Positions 1 through 12,086 of a stretch of DNA of 64,000 bases are shown here, in pieces. The notes under the pieces are model-generated. The model did no database searches. It had not been told where the DNA came from and was given only the letters and a program-made list of their open reading frames with translations. Each line of letters starts with the position of its first letter. Within the stretch, counting starts at the first letter, position 1. The stretch comes from Topomyia yanbarensis (Eukaryota > Arthropoda > Insecta > Diptera > Culicidae), in assembly GCF_030247195.1 (NCBI RefSeq), contig NC_080670.1, forward strand, positions 41,153,524-41,217,523, given 5' to 3'. The translations under genes were made by a program, and so were the position numbers.

Positions 1-3000
1 GAATTTTAGAATTTTAGAATTTTAGAATTTTAGAATTTTAGAATTTTAGAATTTTAGAATTTTAGAATTTTAGAATTTTAGAATTTTAGAATTTTAGAAT
101 TTTAGAATTTTAGAATTTTAGAATTTTAGAATTTTAGAATTTTAGAATTTTAGAATTTTAGAATTTTAGAATTTTAGAATTTTAGAATTTTAGAATTTTA
201 GAATTTTAGAATTTTAGAATTTTAGAATCTTAGAATTTTAGAATTTTAGAATCTTAGAATCTTAGAATCTTAGAATTTTAGAATTTTAGAATTTTAGAAT
301 TTTAGAATTTTAGAATTTTAGAATTTTAGAATTTTAGAATTTTAGAATTTTAGAATTTTAGAATTTTAGAATTTTAGAATTTTAGAATTTTAGAATTTTA
401 GAATTTTAGAATTTTAGAATTTTAGAATTTTAGAATTTTAGAATTTTAGAATTTTAGAATTTTAGAATTTTAGAATTTTAGAATTTTAGAATTTTAGAAT
501 TTTAGAATTTTAGAATTTTAGAATTTTAGAATTTTAGAATTTTAGAATTTTAGAATTTTAGAATTTTAGAATTTTAGAATTTTAGAATTTTAGAATTTTA
601 GAATTTTAGAATTTTAGAATTTTAGAATTTTAGAATTTTAGAATTTTAGAATTTTAGAATTTTAGAATTTTAGAATTTTAGAATTTTAGAATTTTAGAAT
701 TTTAGAATTTTAGAATTTTAGAATTTTAGAATTTTAGAATTTTAGAATTTTAGAATTTTAGAATTTTAGAATTTTAGAATTTTAGAATTTTAGAATTTTA
801 GAATTTTAGAATTTTAGAATTTTAGAATTTTAGAATTTTAGAATTTTAGAATTTTAGAATTTTAGAATTTTAGAATTTTAGAATTTTAGAATTTTAGAAT
901 TTTAGAATTTTAGAATTTTAGAATTTTAGAATTTTAGAATTTTAGAATTTTAGAATTTTAGAATTTTAGAATTTTAGAATTTTAGAATTTTAGAATTTTA
1001 GAATTTTAGAATTTTAGAATTTTAGAATTTTAGAATTTTAGAATTTTAGAATTTTAGAATTTTAGAATTTTAGAATTTTAGAATTTTAGAATTTTAGAAT
1101 TTTAGAATTTTAGAATTTTAGAATTTTAGAATTTTAGAATTTTAGAATTTTAGAATTTTAGAATTTTAGAATTTTAGAATTTTAGAATTTTAGAATTTTA
1201 GAATTTTAGAATTTTAGAATTTTAGAATTTTAGAATTTTAGAATTTTAGAATTTTAGAATTTTAGAATTTTAGAATTTTAGAATTTTAGAATTTTAGAAT
1301 TTTAGAATTTTAGAATTTTAGAATTTTAGAATTTTAGAATTTTAGAATTTTAGAATTTTAGAATTTTAGAATTTTAGAATTTTAGAATTTTAGAATTTTA
1401 GAATTTTAGAATTTTAGAATTTTAGAATTTTAGAATTTTAGAATTTTAGAATTTTAGAATTTTAGAATTTTAGAATTTTAGAATTTTAGAATCTTGGAAT
1501 TTTAGAATCTTAGAATCTTAGTATCTTAGAATTTTAGAATTTCAGAATTTTAGAATCTTAGAATTTTAGAATTTTAGAATTTTAGAATTTTAGAATTTTA
1601 GAATTTTAGAATTTTAGAATTTTAGAATTTTAGAATTTTAGAATTTTAGAATTTTAGAATTTTAGAATTTTAGAATTTTAGAATTTTAGAATTTTAGAAT
1701 TTTAGAATTTTAGAATTTTAGAATTTTAGAATTTTAGAATTTTAGAATTTTAGAATTTTAGAATTTTAGAATTTTAGAATTTTAGAATTTTAGAATTTTA
1801 GAATTTTAGAATTTTAGAATTTTAGAATTTTAGAATTTTAGAATTTTAGAATTTTAGAACTTTAGAATTTTAGAATTTTAGAATTTTAGAATTTTAGAAT
1901 TTTAGAATTTTAGAATTTTAGAATTTTAGAATTTTAGAATTTTAGAATTTTAGAATTTTAGAATTTTAGAATTTTAGAATTTTAGAATTTTAGAATTTTA
2001 GAATTTTAGAATTTTAGAATTTTAGAATTTTAGAATTTTAGAATTTTAGAATTTTAGAATTTTAGAATTTTAGAATTTTAGAATTTTAGAATTTTAGAAT
2101 TTTAGAATTTTAGAATTTTAGAATTTTAGAATTTTAGAATTTTAGAATTTTAGAATTTTAGAATTTTAGAATTTTAGAATTTTAGAATTTTAGAATTTTA
2201 GAATTTTAGAATTTTAGAATTTTAGAATTTTAGAATTTTAGAATTTTAGAATTTTAGAATTTTAGAATTTTAGAATTTTAGAATTTTAGAATTTTAGAAT
2301 TTTAGAATTTTAGAATTTTAGAATTTTAGAATTTTAGAATTTTAGAATTTTAGAATTTTAGAATTTTAGAATTTTAGAATTTTAGAATTTTAGAATTTTA
2401 GAATTTTAGAATTTTAGAATTTTAGAATTTTAGAATTTTAGAATTTTAGAATTTTAGAATTTTAGAATTTTAGAATTTTAGAATTTTAGAATTTTAGAAT
2501 TTTAGAATTTTAGAATTTTAGAATTTTAGAATTTTAGAATTTTAGAATTTTAGAATTTTAGAATTTTAGAATTTTAGAATTTTAGAATTTTAGAATTTTA
2601 GAATTTTAGAATTTTAGAATTTTAGAATTTTAGAATTTTAGAATTTTAGAATTTTAGAATTTTAGAATTTTAGAATTTTAGAATTTTAGAATTTTAGAAT
2701 TTTAGAATTTTAGAATTTTAGAATTTTAGAATTTTAGAATTTTAGAATTTTAGAATTTTAGAATTTTAGAATTTTAGAATTTTAGAATTTTAGAATTTTA
2801 GAATTTTAGAATTTTAGAATTTTAGAATTTTAGAATTTTAGAATTTTAGAATTTTAGAATTTTAGAATTTTAGAATTTTAGAATTTTAGAATTTTAGAAT
2901 TTTAGAATTTTAGAATTTTAGAATTTTAGAATTTTAGAAGTTTAGAAGTTTAGAATTTTAGAATTTTAGAATTTTAGAATTTTAGAATTTTAGAATTTTA

Positions 3001-4620
3001 GAATTTTAGAATTTTAGAATTTTAGAATTTTAGAATTTTAGAATTTTAGAATTTTAGAATTTTAGAATTTTAGAATTTTAGAATTTTAGAATTTTAGAAT
3101 TTTAGAATTTTAGAATTTTAGAATTTTAGAATTTTAGAATTTTAGAATTTTAGAATTTTAGAATTTTAGAATTTTAGAATTTTAGAATTTTAGAATTTTA
3201 GAATTTTAGAATTTTAGAATTTTAGAATTTTAGAATTTTAGAATTTTAGAATTTTAGAATTTTAGAATTTTAGAATTTTAGAATTTTAGAATTTTAGAAT
3301 TTTAGAATTTTAGAATTTTAGAATTTTAGAATTTTAGAATTTTAGAATTTTAGAATTTTAGAATTTTAGAATTTTAGAATTTTAGAATTTTAGAATTTTA
3401 GAATTTTAGAATTTTAGAATTTTAGAATTTTAGAATTTTAGAATTTTAGAATTTTAGAATTTTAGAATTTTAGAATTTTAGAATTTTAGAATTTTAGAAT
3501 TTTAGAATTTTAGAATTTTAGAATTTTAGAATTTTAGAATTTTAGAATTTTAGAATTTTAGAATTTTAGAATTTTAGAATTTTAGAATTTTAGAATTTTA
3601 GAATTTTAGAATTTTAGAATTTTAGAATTTTAGAATTTTAGAATTTTAGAATTTTAGAATTTTGGAATTTTAGAATTTTAGAATTTTAGAATTTTAGAAT
3701 TTTAGAATTTTAGAATTTTAGAATTTTAGAATTTTAGAATTTTAGAATTTTAGAATTTTAGAATTTTAGAATTTTAGAATTTTAGAATTTTAGAATTTTA
3801 GAATTTTAGAATTTTAGAATTTTAGAATTTTAGAATTTTAGAATTTTAGAATTTTAGAATTTTAGAATTTTAGAATTTTAGAATTTTAGAATTTTAGAAT
3901 TTTAGAATTTTAGAATTTTAGAATTTTAGAATTTTAGAATTTTAGAATTTTAGAATTTTAGAATTTTAGAATTTTAGAATTTTAGAATTTTAGAATTTTA
4001 GAATTTTAGAATTTTAGAATTTTAGAATTTTAGAATTTTAGAATTTTAGAATTTTAGAATTTTAGAATTTTAGAATTTTAGAATTTTAGAATTGTAGAAT
4101 TGTAGAATTGTAGAATTGTAGAATTGCAGAATTTTAGAATTTCAGAATTTCAGAATTTCAGAATTTTAGAGTTTTAGAATTTTAGAGCTTTAGAATTTTT
4201 GAATTTTAGAATCTCAGAATTTTAGAATTTTAGAATATTAGAATTTTAGAATTTTAGAATTTTAGAATTTTAGAATTTTAGAATTTTAGAATTTTAGAAT
4301 TTTAGAATTTTAGAATTTTAGAATTTTAGAATCTTAGAATCTTAGAATTTTAGAATTTCAGAATTTTAGAATTTTAGAATTTTAGAATTTTAGAATTTTA
4401 GAATTTTAGAATCTTAGAATTTTGGAATTTTGGAATTTTAGAATTTTAGAATCTTAGAAATTTGGAATTTTAGAATTTTCAAATTTTAGAATTTTTGAAT
4501 TTTTAAATTTTTAGATCTTCAAATTTTAGAATTTCAGAATTTCAGAATATTAGAACTTTACAACTTTAGAACTTTAGTTTTTAGTTCTTAATTTCTTTAG
4601 AATTTTAGAATTTTGTGGTT
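1..4620. repeat. 8-bp satellite array (GAATTTTA)n
   Basis: About 4.6 kb of head-to-tail copies of the octamer GAATTTTA, roughly 575 units, running off the left edge of the window. Most of it is perfect. Variants cluster: GAATCTTA units near 228-275 and 1488-1560, GAAGTTTA near 2938-2955, four GAATTGTA units near 4092-4125. From about 4130 to 4620 the array decays progressively (GAATTTCA, AAATTTTA, GAACTTTA), and a last trace lies near 4875-4935. No coding potential. The abrupt, homogeneous centre and degenerate edge are typical of a satellite homogenised by unequal exchange or replication slippage. Confidence 0.97.
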
Positions 4621-7480
4621 TCAGAATTTTTTTTCCCTTTTTTTAATAAGTTTAATATTTACCCCCTTTCCCTTTTTCACTTTTGAACAACATTCAATTA
4701 GCTAGAGATTACTGAGTAGAGAAAATAATGAAAATGTAGAGCAATAGTACTCAAGTGAGATCAAGGATGTGTAACATACAGATTGGAAACACATGTCAAT
4801 GTCCTCGTTTTGCCAGTCTAAATTTCACCAAGGGGCTGATAAAAACGGGTTTCACTGTATAAGAATAGTACAATATTAGAATTCTAGAATATTAGGATGT
4901 TAGAACTTTGGAATTTAGACTTTCAGAATTTTTCGGACTTGATTGATTTGGCACATATTTGCCTAATCATAGCAACCCTGTTGGAATAGCTCCATCGTTA
5001 TACAAGTGTAAACTAGACTTACCATCAACAGCCACGGTAATATTGAACTGAAAAAAGGTGCGAAATCGGCAACGTCCCAAAAAGTCGATTTCATGCATTT
5101 TAAAGATGTTTGGCATCAAAAATACGAATTCCTTTGAAAAAAAATTTGAGTTCCGGCTTATATGGGAATTTCATATGTGACCGGACGATTTAGTCTATAT
5201 TTCCGGAACCATATAAGCGATCCGTACGAAATTTTATAGACATCTATGGGGATATTATAGCTATCATTTGGGACTAAGTTTGTGAAAATCGGCTTAATCA
5301 TTTCCGGGAAACTGGTGTGAGTTCGTAAATTTTGAAAGATGGCCGCTTTTCCCGGGCACTTCCGGAACCGTCTATGGTGGTCAATGTAGTCAACGAAAGT
5401 TTAATTGGCCGTCGGTGACCTAGAACAGCAAATTTAAGTTGTTTGAGAGACATTTTAGCGAAATTTTTACCTTTTTTGCTTTCATCGGAGTATCGGTTTG
5501 AATCACAATTTGCTATGTGATCGCACGCCACAAACTGTAACTGTAACATTGCCTGTCTCGTCTGCAAATTGTAGCATGTAATTTTGACGGGGAGCCCTTA
5601 CGAGAGTCTAGCTCTACAGCTCCAATAGGACAACTCTCGAAAAAAAAAAAGAATTTATGCATGCGAGCACATGCGACAAACACATTAACATACGAACGCT
5701 TACGCCCTTCACGATAATATACGCACATCTACGTTCGCGATCGTGCAAACTTGAGAATATCCCGGTAATAAGATGAACGTGTTAGTATTTATGATGTTAC
5801 AAACGCGAACACACAAACGGCCGTGTTCGCGCGAGCATGAATCGGTCTCGTCCGGAAATCTTTATCCTCCGTCCTAGCAACTTAGCGGCCGTTCATAAAC
5901 GTGAACTCATAGGGTGGACAAAAATCTACGTTTGTCTACGAGAGGGGAGACGGGGGGTCTATTTGCAAAAATCTGCGTAGATCTTTATTTTTTTTGTGAT
6001 TTTCGTATTACTAATGGGATTTAAAGCGAATTGTGTTCAACATACTAGTCGATTCAGCTAGATGCATTTATGCAGACACTTCGAAGCTAGTACACTATTG
6101 AGGTAACTTCTCTTTAGGCAACCACTCAACCCAAAACCCATGTAATTGGACAAAGCAACAACCTTTCTTGCGTATATTTAGATATAGTTTTAATCTCATG
6201 AAAAAAATCTAGGAATAACACAAAATTACAGTTCTAAAGACGATCTCCCAAAATTCCTCTCCGTAGAAGGTTTTGACTGTAAACTCCAGTCGTGAATTAT
6301 CATCTCAGACACCACTAGCAGACACGCATGGACCATTAAACGTATGAACCAGCAAAGTTCAAAAATGGTCAAAGTTAAGCATTAAAACCACCATGATAAC
6401 AAGAAACGCCCGATTTTTGACAATAGGTGGTCTGATTTTTTAAATTTTTAATTTAATAATTTTGGTGACTCAAGCTGTGTAGTTAAACTATTTCAACAAA
6501 GCGTTCACTCGAGTTAATCAGCTTGAAATTTCTTTTGCAATCGTTTACACTAATTTCAAAATCTTGAAACACCCGTTAAATTTTACGTTTTGACCCGGCG
6601 CAAATCCGTGCAATCCGATTCTACTATATAAATATTCGGAGTTAAGATTTAATACTTAGCGATAATACTTACTTAGGTGATATGACTATTGATTACATAA
6701 GAAAAATAAATATTTTCGGAAAGATTAGGACAGTTTCGTCCCCTTAATCGAATAAGACAATTCAGATTATCCCATTCTTAGAAATATTGAAATTTGCTAC
6801 GAAAATTGAAATTTTGCGTGCATGTTTAGTTAAATATTTCAGTCTAGATAATACTTAACATCGACAGTACAATTTCAAATTGTTATCTAAAGTTTATCAC
6901 ATTTTGCGCTCCACTAATGCTCAAAAAGTACTTGCTAGCTTAGCAATCACGCACTGTTGGTAAAAGTAGCATTTCAGCTAAACTTTAATTAGTTATAGCA
7001 ATATATCTTTTGAAACATTCTTGTGTGACTTACTTAGAAAAGAAGTATTTCGCTATACAAATATTTGAAAGCACTTTTAAATTCACACTTGTATTAAATT
7101 ACATACTACACGGTGTTCTTATAAGTCCAACTTATAGTATAGTGAAACTAAAACGGAAACCTTTCTCAAAACTGTAAGAAATTTATAAAATTCGACATAC
7201 AAGTCTTGTATTTTGGAGAAAAATATTTTGATTTTATATTTCCTTAAATTGTTACTAATTTAAATTTTTATTTGAACGTTATAATGTGCTTCTTGCTATT
7301 TTCATATTTTCCACAAATAAAAATATCGAAAAGTCTACATAGCCTTTAGAGGAGGAGGGGGTTGGCAAAAGTCTACTGAGTCTACTAGGGGGAGGGGGAT
7401 GCTAGGTTCAAAAAATCTCAAATTTCGGTCTACGTGGGTCCCTTAACTTCACACATTTAGTTACATGCAAAAAATAACGC
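4621..7480. other. Repeat-derived spacer, no gene seen
   Basis: AT-rich sequence without a supportable ORF. Near 5909-5990 it carries GGGTGGACAAAAATCTACG and related TCTACG/GGGGAG words; near 7333-7445 a similar set appears (GTCTAC, GGGGGAGGGGG, GGTCTACGTGGGTCCC) in roughly opposite orientation. These may be decayed ends of one TIR element of about 1.5 kb (5909-7445), but the match is weak. 5820-5890 is an inverted copy of a repeat that occurs twice at 61950-62520. Confidence 0.4.
5150..5345 (-). repeat. Dispersed repeat, copy of the family at 44680-44840
   Basis: Read on the minus strand, this stretch matches 44680-44840 on the plus strand: both contain GCCGATTTTCACAA, then a GGGGATATTAT or ATATCCCCATA block, then AAATTTC(A/G)TACGGAT, TTATATGGTTCCGG and AATATAGACT. 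It has no ORF of its own. It is an old interspersed repeat, class unknown. Confidence 0.7.
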
Positions 7481-7486
7481 CCATAT

Positions 7487-7925
7487 GAACAACGGAAAAT
7501 AAAACTCACAAGGACAGAAAATGTTTCATTAAACCCGCTATTAGAATGTAAAGATCAGAAATAAACTTCAAGCGTAGGAATCGGACTGAGATCCTTCAGC
7601 ATAAGAAACGCCAAAAAAGTTGTCAACCGCAAAACTCGACAAGGATGAACCTCCAGTTTAAAAACCGGTTAAAATTAAATAATTCGTATGCAGGAGTATC
7701 CGTATATCGCGACGTTCAAGATAAAAAGTCGGCTAAAAAACTACGTTGTAAGAATCGGTTATAGTTTTCCGGTTTTTATACTAAAGGTTATTTAATCCGA
7801 CTCTTACAGGGGAGAACCTCAGTTCGATTTTTATGCTTGAAGTTTATATCAGAATTTTACATTCTAATACATTTGAAGCGGGTTTTACGAAGCATGTTCT
7901 GTCCTTGCGACTTTTATTTTTGGTA
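7487..7925. repeat. Imperfect inverted repeat, arms of about 105 bp
   Basis: The left arm (about 7487-7597) and the reverse complement of the right arm (about 7815-7925) align along their length. Both contain CAAGGACAGAA, AAACCCGC, TTAGAATGTAAA, ATAAACTTCAAGC and AATCG(G/A)ACTGAG. The spacer of about 220 bp has no ORF. The structure is that of a decayed MITE or foldback element. Target duplications were not identified. Confidence 0.7.
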
Positions 7926-7929
7926 GTTC

Positions 7930-9195
7930 ATATCCACTAGACAACACGTTCCATGGCGACACTAGTGAACTCTGGTGATATGGAAACTCACTTTCTTCTT
8001 GCATCTGAGCCGTACACCAAAAATTACGTATCTGATTCACGGTCCGCGATCATCCAAGAACACATGCGAATATGCGAAAGGCACACGGTCATAAAATATA
8101 ATTTATACACGCGAAGTTACATACACGTTAGCACACGCGACATAGAAACTCACACGCGATCGAAAACGTTAATGTACAAACGCCTAAACCCTTCACTATG
8201 ATACACGTAATCGCGAACTCCCTACGCTCGCACATATCTGAACCATAAAATGAATATCACATTCAGAATCACGGCCCACTGTAATTGGCCTTAAGCAGTT
8301 TAGGGGGTAACATTTCCCGTCTTGTTTTCAATTGTATTGTTGGGAGTCCTGTCGAGACTATAGCTCTGCTGCTCCAGTACTCTCGAGAAAAATGTACTCT
8401 GGATTTTAACTGGAGTGTGTGGTGAAGGGTTACTCCCCCACATATCGCACCGCCATGTCCTAACCCCAACTCGTTAAACCCCCTCAGATCCCTCTCCACC
8501 AGTCCCCTCAGACTACCACCCCATCAGACCCCGATAATTTAGGTCAATCCAATCTGATCCCTTAGATAAACAGCCAAAACAGTGCACCGTATTATTCGTA
8601 TAATCTATTCAAATTTATTCACAGATTCGTTTTTTTTCAGGTGTTGAACTTGATCATGGCATTCGGTAATTTATTTGTTTTCGTGACACTTATTCAGGAC
8701 TTTTTTGATAGTATTGTTTACACCTGATCTCCATGATAGTCCACCCTGGACACTAATCCAGACACATTAACCTGCCCAGAAACAAGTGTCATGCAAACTC
8801 GTTCGAGTCCAAATGCTTCCCGAGTTTCAAAGTTTTGCGATCGTCTAAATATTTCAAATTAATGGTAACGATAAACTTTGTCGGATAGAAAAACTTTCAG
8901 TATAGTAATAGTCTGTATCACCTGGCAATCTGACTTCCTTGAATAGCACAAACCGTCGTCTTTTTATATCCTTGCATTATGGAAATTGTACAAAACTCGG
9001 AAGGATACGACCAGCACCGAGCTATAGGACGATTGGTAGTGGTCGAAAAATGCAAGTGTTACTCCGGAGCTTGAGGTCCAATTGAACCACTAATAATCTT
9101 ATGGTTGCATAATTATTTCGTGTTTAGTTTGTGTGGTGTATTTACATTTCTGATTCTTGGACCTCCAATTACCAAACTTTTTTTTTCTTTGCAGG
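7930..9195. other. Intergenic, degenerate repeat words only
   Basis: 8040-8250 is rich in short CACACGCGA, CGCGATC and TACACG words of the same kind as those near 5650-5890 and 61980-62500. The remainder, to 9195, shows no convincing coding sequence or RNA gene. A pyrimidine tract with a splice-acceptor-like CAG lies at 9179-9195, just before the relic described next. Confidence 0.4.
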
Positions 9196-10270
9196 AAATG
9201 AACCACAACGGCAGCCGATACACGTCGTTCGCCTTTGCTAGTGGAGGGATCGCTGGCAGCGGCGGTGCCCGAGGGGAACTGAGCAGTGGAAATTTGAGCA
9301 GAAAGCTGAGTAGTCCGATGGCAGAGTCGACACAGCTGGACAGCAGCGGTATCCGGGGGAATCTTTACGGTAGTCCGGTAGGACAGGTTGGAGTTGGGAA
9401 AAGAAGCCTACCTCTCCGTTGCAAAATAGCAGGACAAATTTTAGAAGCAGCTGAATGACGTCCGGGTCCAGTGTGGATCGATTGAGTGATCCTAAGTGAG
9501 TTCGCAAGTCTGCACGTCCTTTATAGGTTCTAATTCGTTTAATTTTGCAGGATTTACACGGAGAGGAGGATTGGTTAACCGATTGGTAAAGTACCACGAC
9601 AAAACGCAATCGCCGTTAAATAAGAGTCAATCGATGACTAGCCTGTACTCGAAGCCGGGTCAATTTCATATGTGGTGGAGTCCGTGTTTCAGGCTGACAC
9701 AAGGTGGAACGGGAGGGAGCGTTGCTCATTCCGGCGGAACCTCATCTGAAGATGATCCGAACACATAGACACGAGGATGAGATTGATGCGGAAAATAGTG
9801 TGATTGCGCCTTCGACAGAACTGGATGCCGATTGGATTAAGAAACCATGTAAGGAACTATCGGAGGTTGATTCAGGCGAAGCTGGTACAAAGCAAGCTCG
9901 GGAAATTACATACACGGCTTCGCCCCCGTGTCGAGGGTCGGCGAATCAGCAGCTGCAGACGAAGAAATTATGTAGTAAAGCCTCGAGCCTGGTGATGAAC
10001 ACTCCGAAAGTGGAACGCGTAGCGCCCCGACCGGCACGATTAAATGTGGATGTCTTTCTCGACACCGGCAACATTGAATGCGACGGTTCCATTTAGCATG
10101 ATTGAATCGAGCAAACCGGCAAAATTAAGTAGAATTGATTCCGCTCCTTTGCCACAGATTACGAGAATTGTTCCGGAGTTTCAACCGCCTCTGATGGAAT
10201 ATCCGCCACTAAAGCTAACGTTGTTTAACAAGAAATATAACGTCCTGGCGCTAATAAAAATTTTAAAGCA
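9196..10270 (+). pseudogene. Broken Ser/Gly-rich coding relic, unidentified
   Basis: Protein-like sequence on the plus strand follows an acceptor-like TTTTTTTTCTTTGCAG. It begins EMNHNGSRYTSF, continues with Ser/Gly-rich text, and the good-looking frame changes near 9390. An in-frame TGA occurs at about 9456, and a possible small intron of 55 bp (9496-9550, GTGAGT to TTTTGCAG) follows. Further frame changes are needed near 9760 and 10060-10090 to keep protein-like text going (for example SKPAKLSRIDSAPLPQITR near 10110-10170). An AATAAA-like signal lies near 10252. The apparently retained intron argues for a duplicated genomic gene fragment, not a processed copy. I do not recognise the parent. 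It could also be an exon-rich gene with unusual splicing. Confidence 0.45.
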
Positions 10271-10329
10271 AAAAAATATTGCTGTTTTTGCTTTTATTTG
10301 AAAAAAGAAAAACCAAACGTTAAAATAAG

Positions 10330-10570
10330 AAGAAGAAAACGAAATTAATGAGCACGACGGTCGCCCGATTTTCTATAGTTCTACATCGGGCTCACGTCGG
10401 TCCGATTACGTCGATGCGGTTGGCATATTCGAAGGTTGACGCGGTTTATACAAATGGTGCAAAATTGCAGGATATAAACCCGATATACTGCTCTGATCGG
10501 CCCGTTATCGGGCTTAGTCGGCCCGATCATCGGCCTGATAATCGGGCCGATTGAGCTCTACAAAATTTAC
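10330..10570. repeat. CCCGAT-rich spacer, possible decayed MITE
   Basis: Contains repeated CCCGAT and ATCGGGC words in both orientations (GCCCGATTTTC near 10364, ATCGGGCTCAC near 10386, GGCCCGATCATCGG and ATCGGGCCGAT near 10520-10552). This gives potential stem pairing between the two ends, but I could not fix boundaries or a target duplication. Confidence 0.35.
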
Positions 10571-10574
10571 TGGG

Positions 10575-10786
10575 TTATAACATTGGACGTGTTGCCATAC
10601 AATGCCGGGACATACGTTGCCAAAAATGCTGTTTTTCTCTCCGCAGTTCTCTTACTAGTTTTTCTAGTTTATACGGATGCTACTGTTTCTAGTAGAAAAA
10701 CTCTAGTAAGAGAACTGCGGAGAGAAAAACAGCATTTTTGGCAACGTATGTCCCGGCATTGTATGGCAACACGTCCAATGTTATAA
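10575..10786. repeat. 212-bp near-perfect palindrome (hairpin/MITE)
   Basis: 10575-10658 is the exact reverse complement of 10703-10786 (84 bp per arm), and pairing continues with a 2-nt bulge towards a small loop around 10680. The outermost bases on both sides are TTATAA, which is itself palindromic, so it may be either the end of the terminal inverted repeat or a target duplication. A partial relative lies at 11150-11215 (CTCCGCAGTTCTCTT followed by TTTTTCTAGTTTCTAG). The apparent 67-codon ORF here is a product of the palindrome, not a gene. Confidence 0.93.
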
Positions 10787-11373
10787 GGATAGGCAATGTT
10801 CGATTGGATCCAGCTCCATGTCAAGGACGACGTCTCTGTACAGCCAGGATCACTGCCATGAAAGGCAAAACATTGATTTTGAACCGAATGATTAGAAGCT
10901 GTATTTAGTTACAAAATGTCGATTTTCTGAATGATATGATATTAAATCATCCCACAAGATGCAAAACGTCGTGTGGAATGCTTGAATATCGAGCATAGTG
11001 CCGAACATAATTCTTTGTTTGGGGCTTTATAGCTATAACGCCCCATATATGTCGGTCGCTGTCAAACTCCATATGATAGTATAGGGTTGCCAGGGGGCTG
11101 ATTGGATCCCTTTTTTGACAGCTAAACGCGAATCCAATCGAGTCAAAATGGAGTCTCCGCAGTTCTCTTTCTAGAGTTTTTCTAGTTTCTAGCAGTATTA
11201 CTGGCCCTAACAGGATGTGACAATACCTAATGGGCAATTTTATTCACATACTGTGCCAGTTTATTGTTTTTATCCATTTGGTATTTTCATACAGGACCTT
11301 TATCTTAACGTACACTGATAATTAGCAAGCCACGTTCAACGAAGTTTGGTTTCATCAATCATGCAAAGTTGTT

Positions 11374-12086
11374 TCAAGGCTGTTTCCACACGACCGAACC
11401 AATCTTTCGGTTTATCTCGGATAATATGAGTAGAGCTATTTCTTGCTTTTCCAATGAAAGCCTGTAGTGGAAAATAAATAAATGAGTGTTTTAGATCACA
11501 TTCACTGGATAATTACAGCAAGCTGGGCATTCTATAATTAAGCACTTACTTGGCACAAAGGTCCCCACCACCATCAATTTCCTCCTTTTTCGCTCTTCGC
11601 TGAGCATGTCTGTTGGCTCGCGAAACTTGCGTTTCTTTGGAAGATATTCCTATCAGCTGTGCCTGTTTTCCCTCTTTGCCCTTGAATAAAGAAGATCTCG
11701 TCGGTTTCTATATTAAAAAATAGGTATTAATATCTAGTAGTACATTCGAATCGCTTAAAACCTACCTTGGATTTCTTTTTCTTCTTTTCGTACTGTAGCG
11801 AATCGTAATAGTTCGGTTTCTCCCGACGAACCCGCCCGGTTCGACGTCGCTGAACCTGGGCGGATGCTGCCTGTGCAGCAGCAGCTGCTGCTTTGCGCGA
11901 CTCACCACCGGATGATTTTCCTTTTTTGCTCGATTTCGGTCGGCCAACGGAAGCCGGGGGAATATATGCTGCGTTGGCCTGGCGACCTCCGTTGAAAGCG
12001 TACCCACAAGAGCACCGTTTGGAGGCAATCGCTATCTGTTGATCGCAGCTGGGACAATTTTTCGATATCATGCGAGTTCTTACCAT
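11374..12086 (-). CDS. UPF0547 (C16orf87-type) zinc-ribbon protein, 3 exons
   Basis: Spliced minus-strand gene. Exon 1 is 12086-11766 (107 codons, donor GTAGGT), exon 2 is 11707-11550 (acceptor TTAATATAG, donor GTAAGT), exon 3 is 11461-11374 (acceptor CCACTACAG, stop TGA). Phases close to give 188 residues. The N-terminus has a zinc-ribbon pattern C11-P-S-C14 ... C25-S-C27-G. The middle is Ala/Lys/Arg-rich with RRRTGRVRREKPNYYDSL, followed by a poly-Lys tract. The C-terminus includes LSEINRKIG, which matches the conserved LAEINRKI block of the C16orf87 family and confirms the exon 3 frame. Family members are small, basic and probably nuclear; their function is not established. A second Met at residue 6 is an alternative start. 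ATGGTAAGA at the first Met looks like a donor, so an upstream non-coding exon is possible. Confidence 0.85.

Noticed and set aside
1..4620. The regular repeat array considered as CRISPR or a telomere
   Set aside because: There are no spacers between repeats, the unit is 8 bp, and it does not resemble TTAGG-type or dipteran retroelement telomeres.
10583..10786. 67-codon plus ORF
   Set aside because: It is entirely within the 212-bp palindrome.
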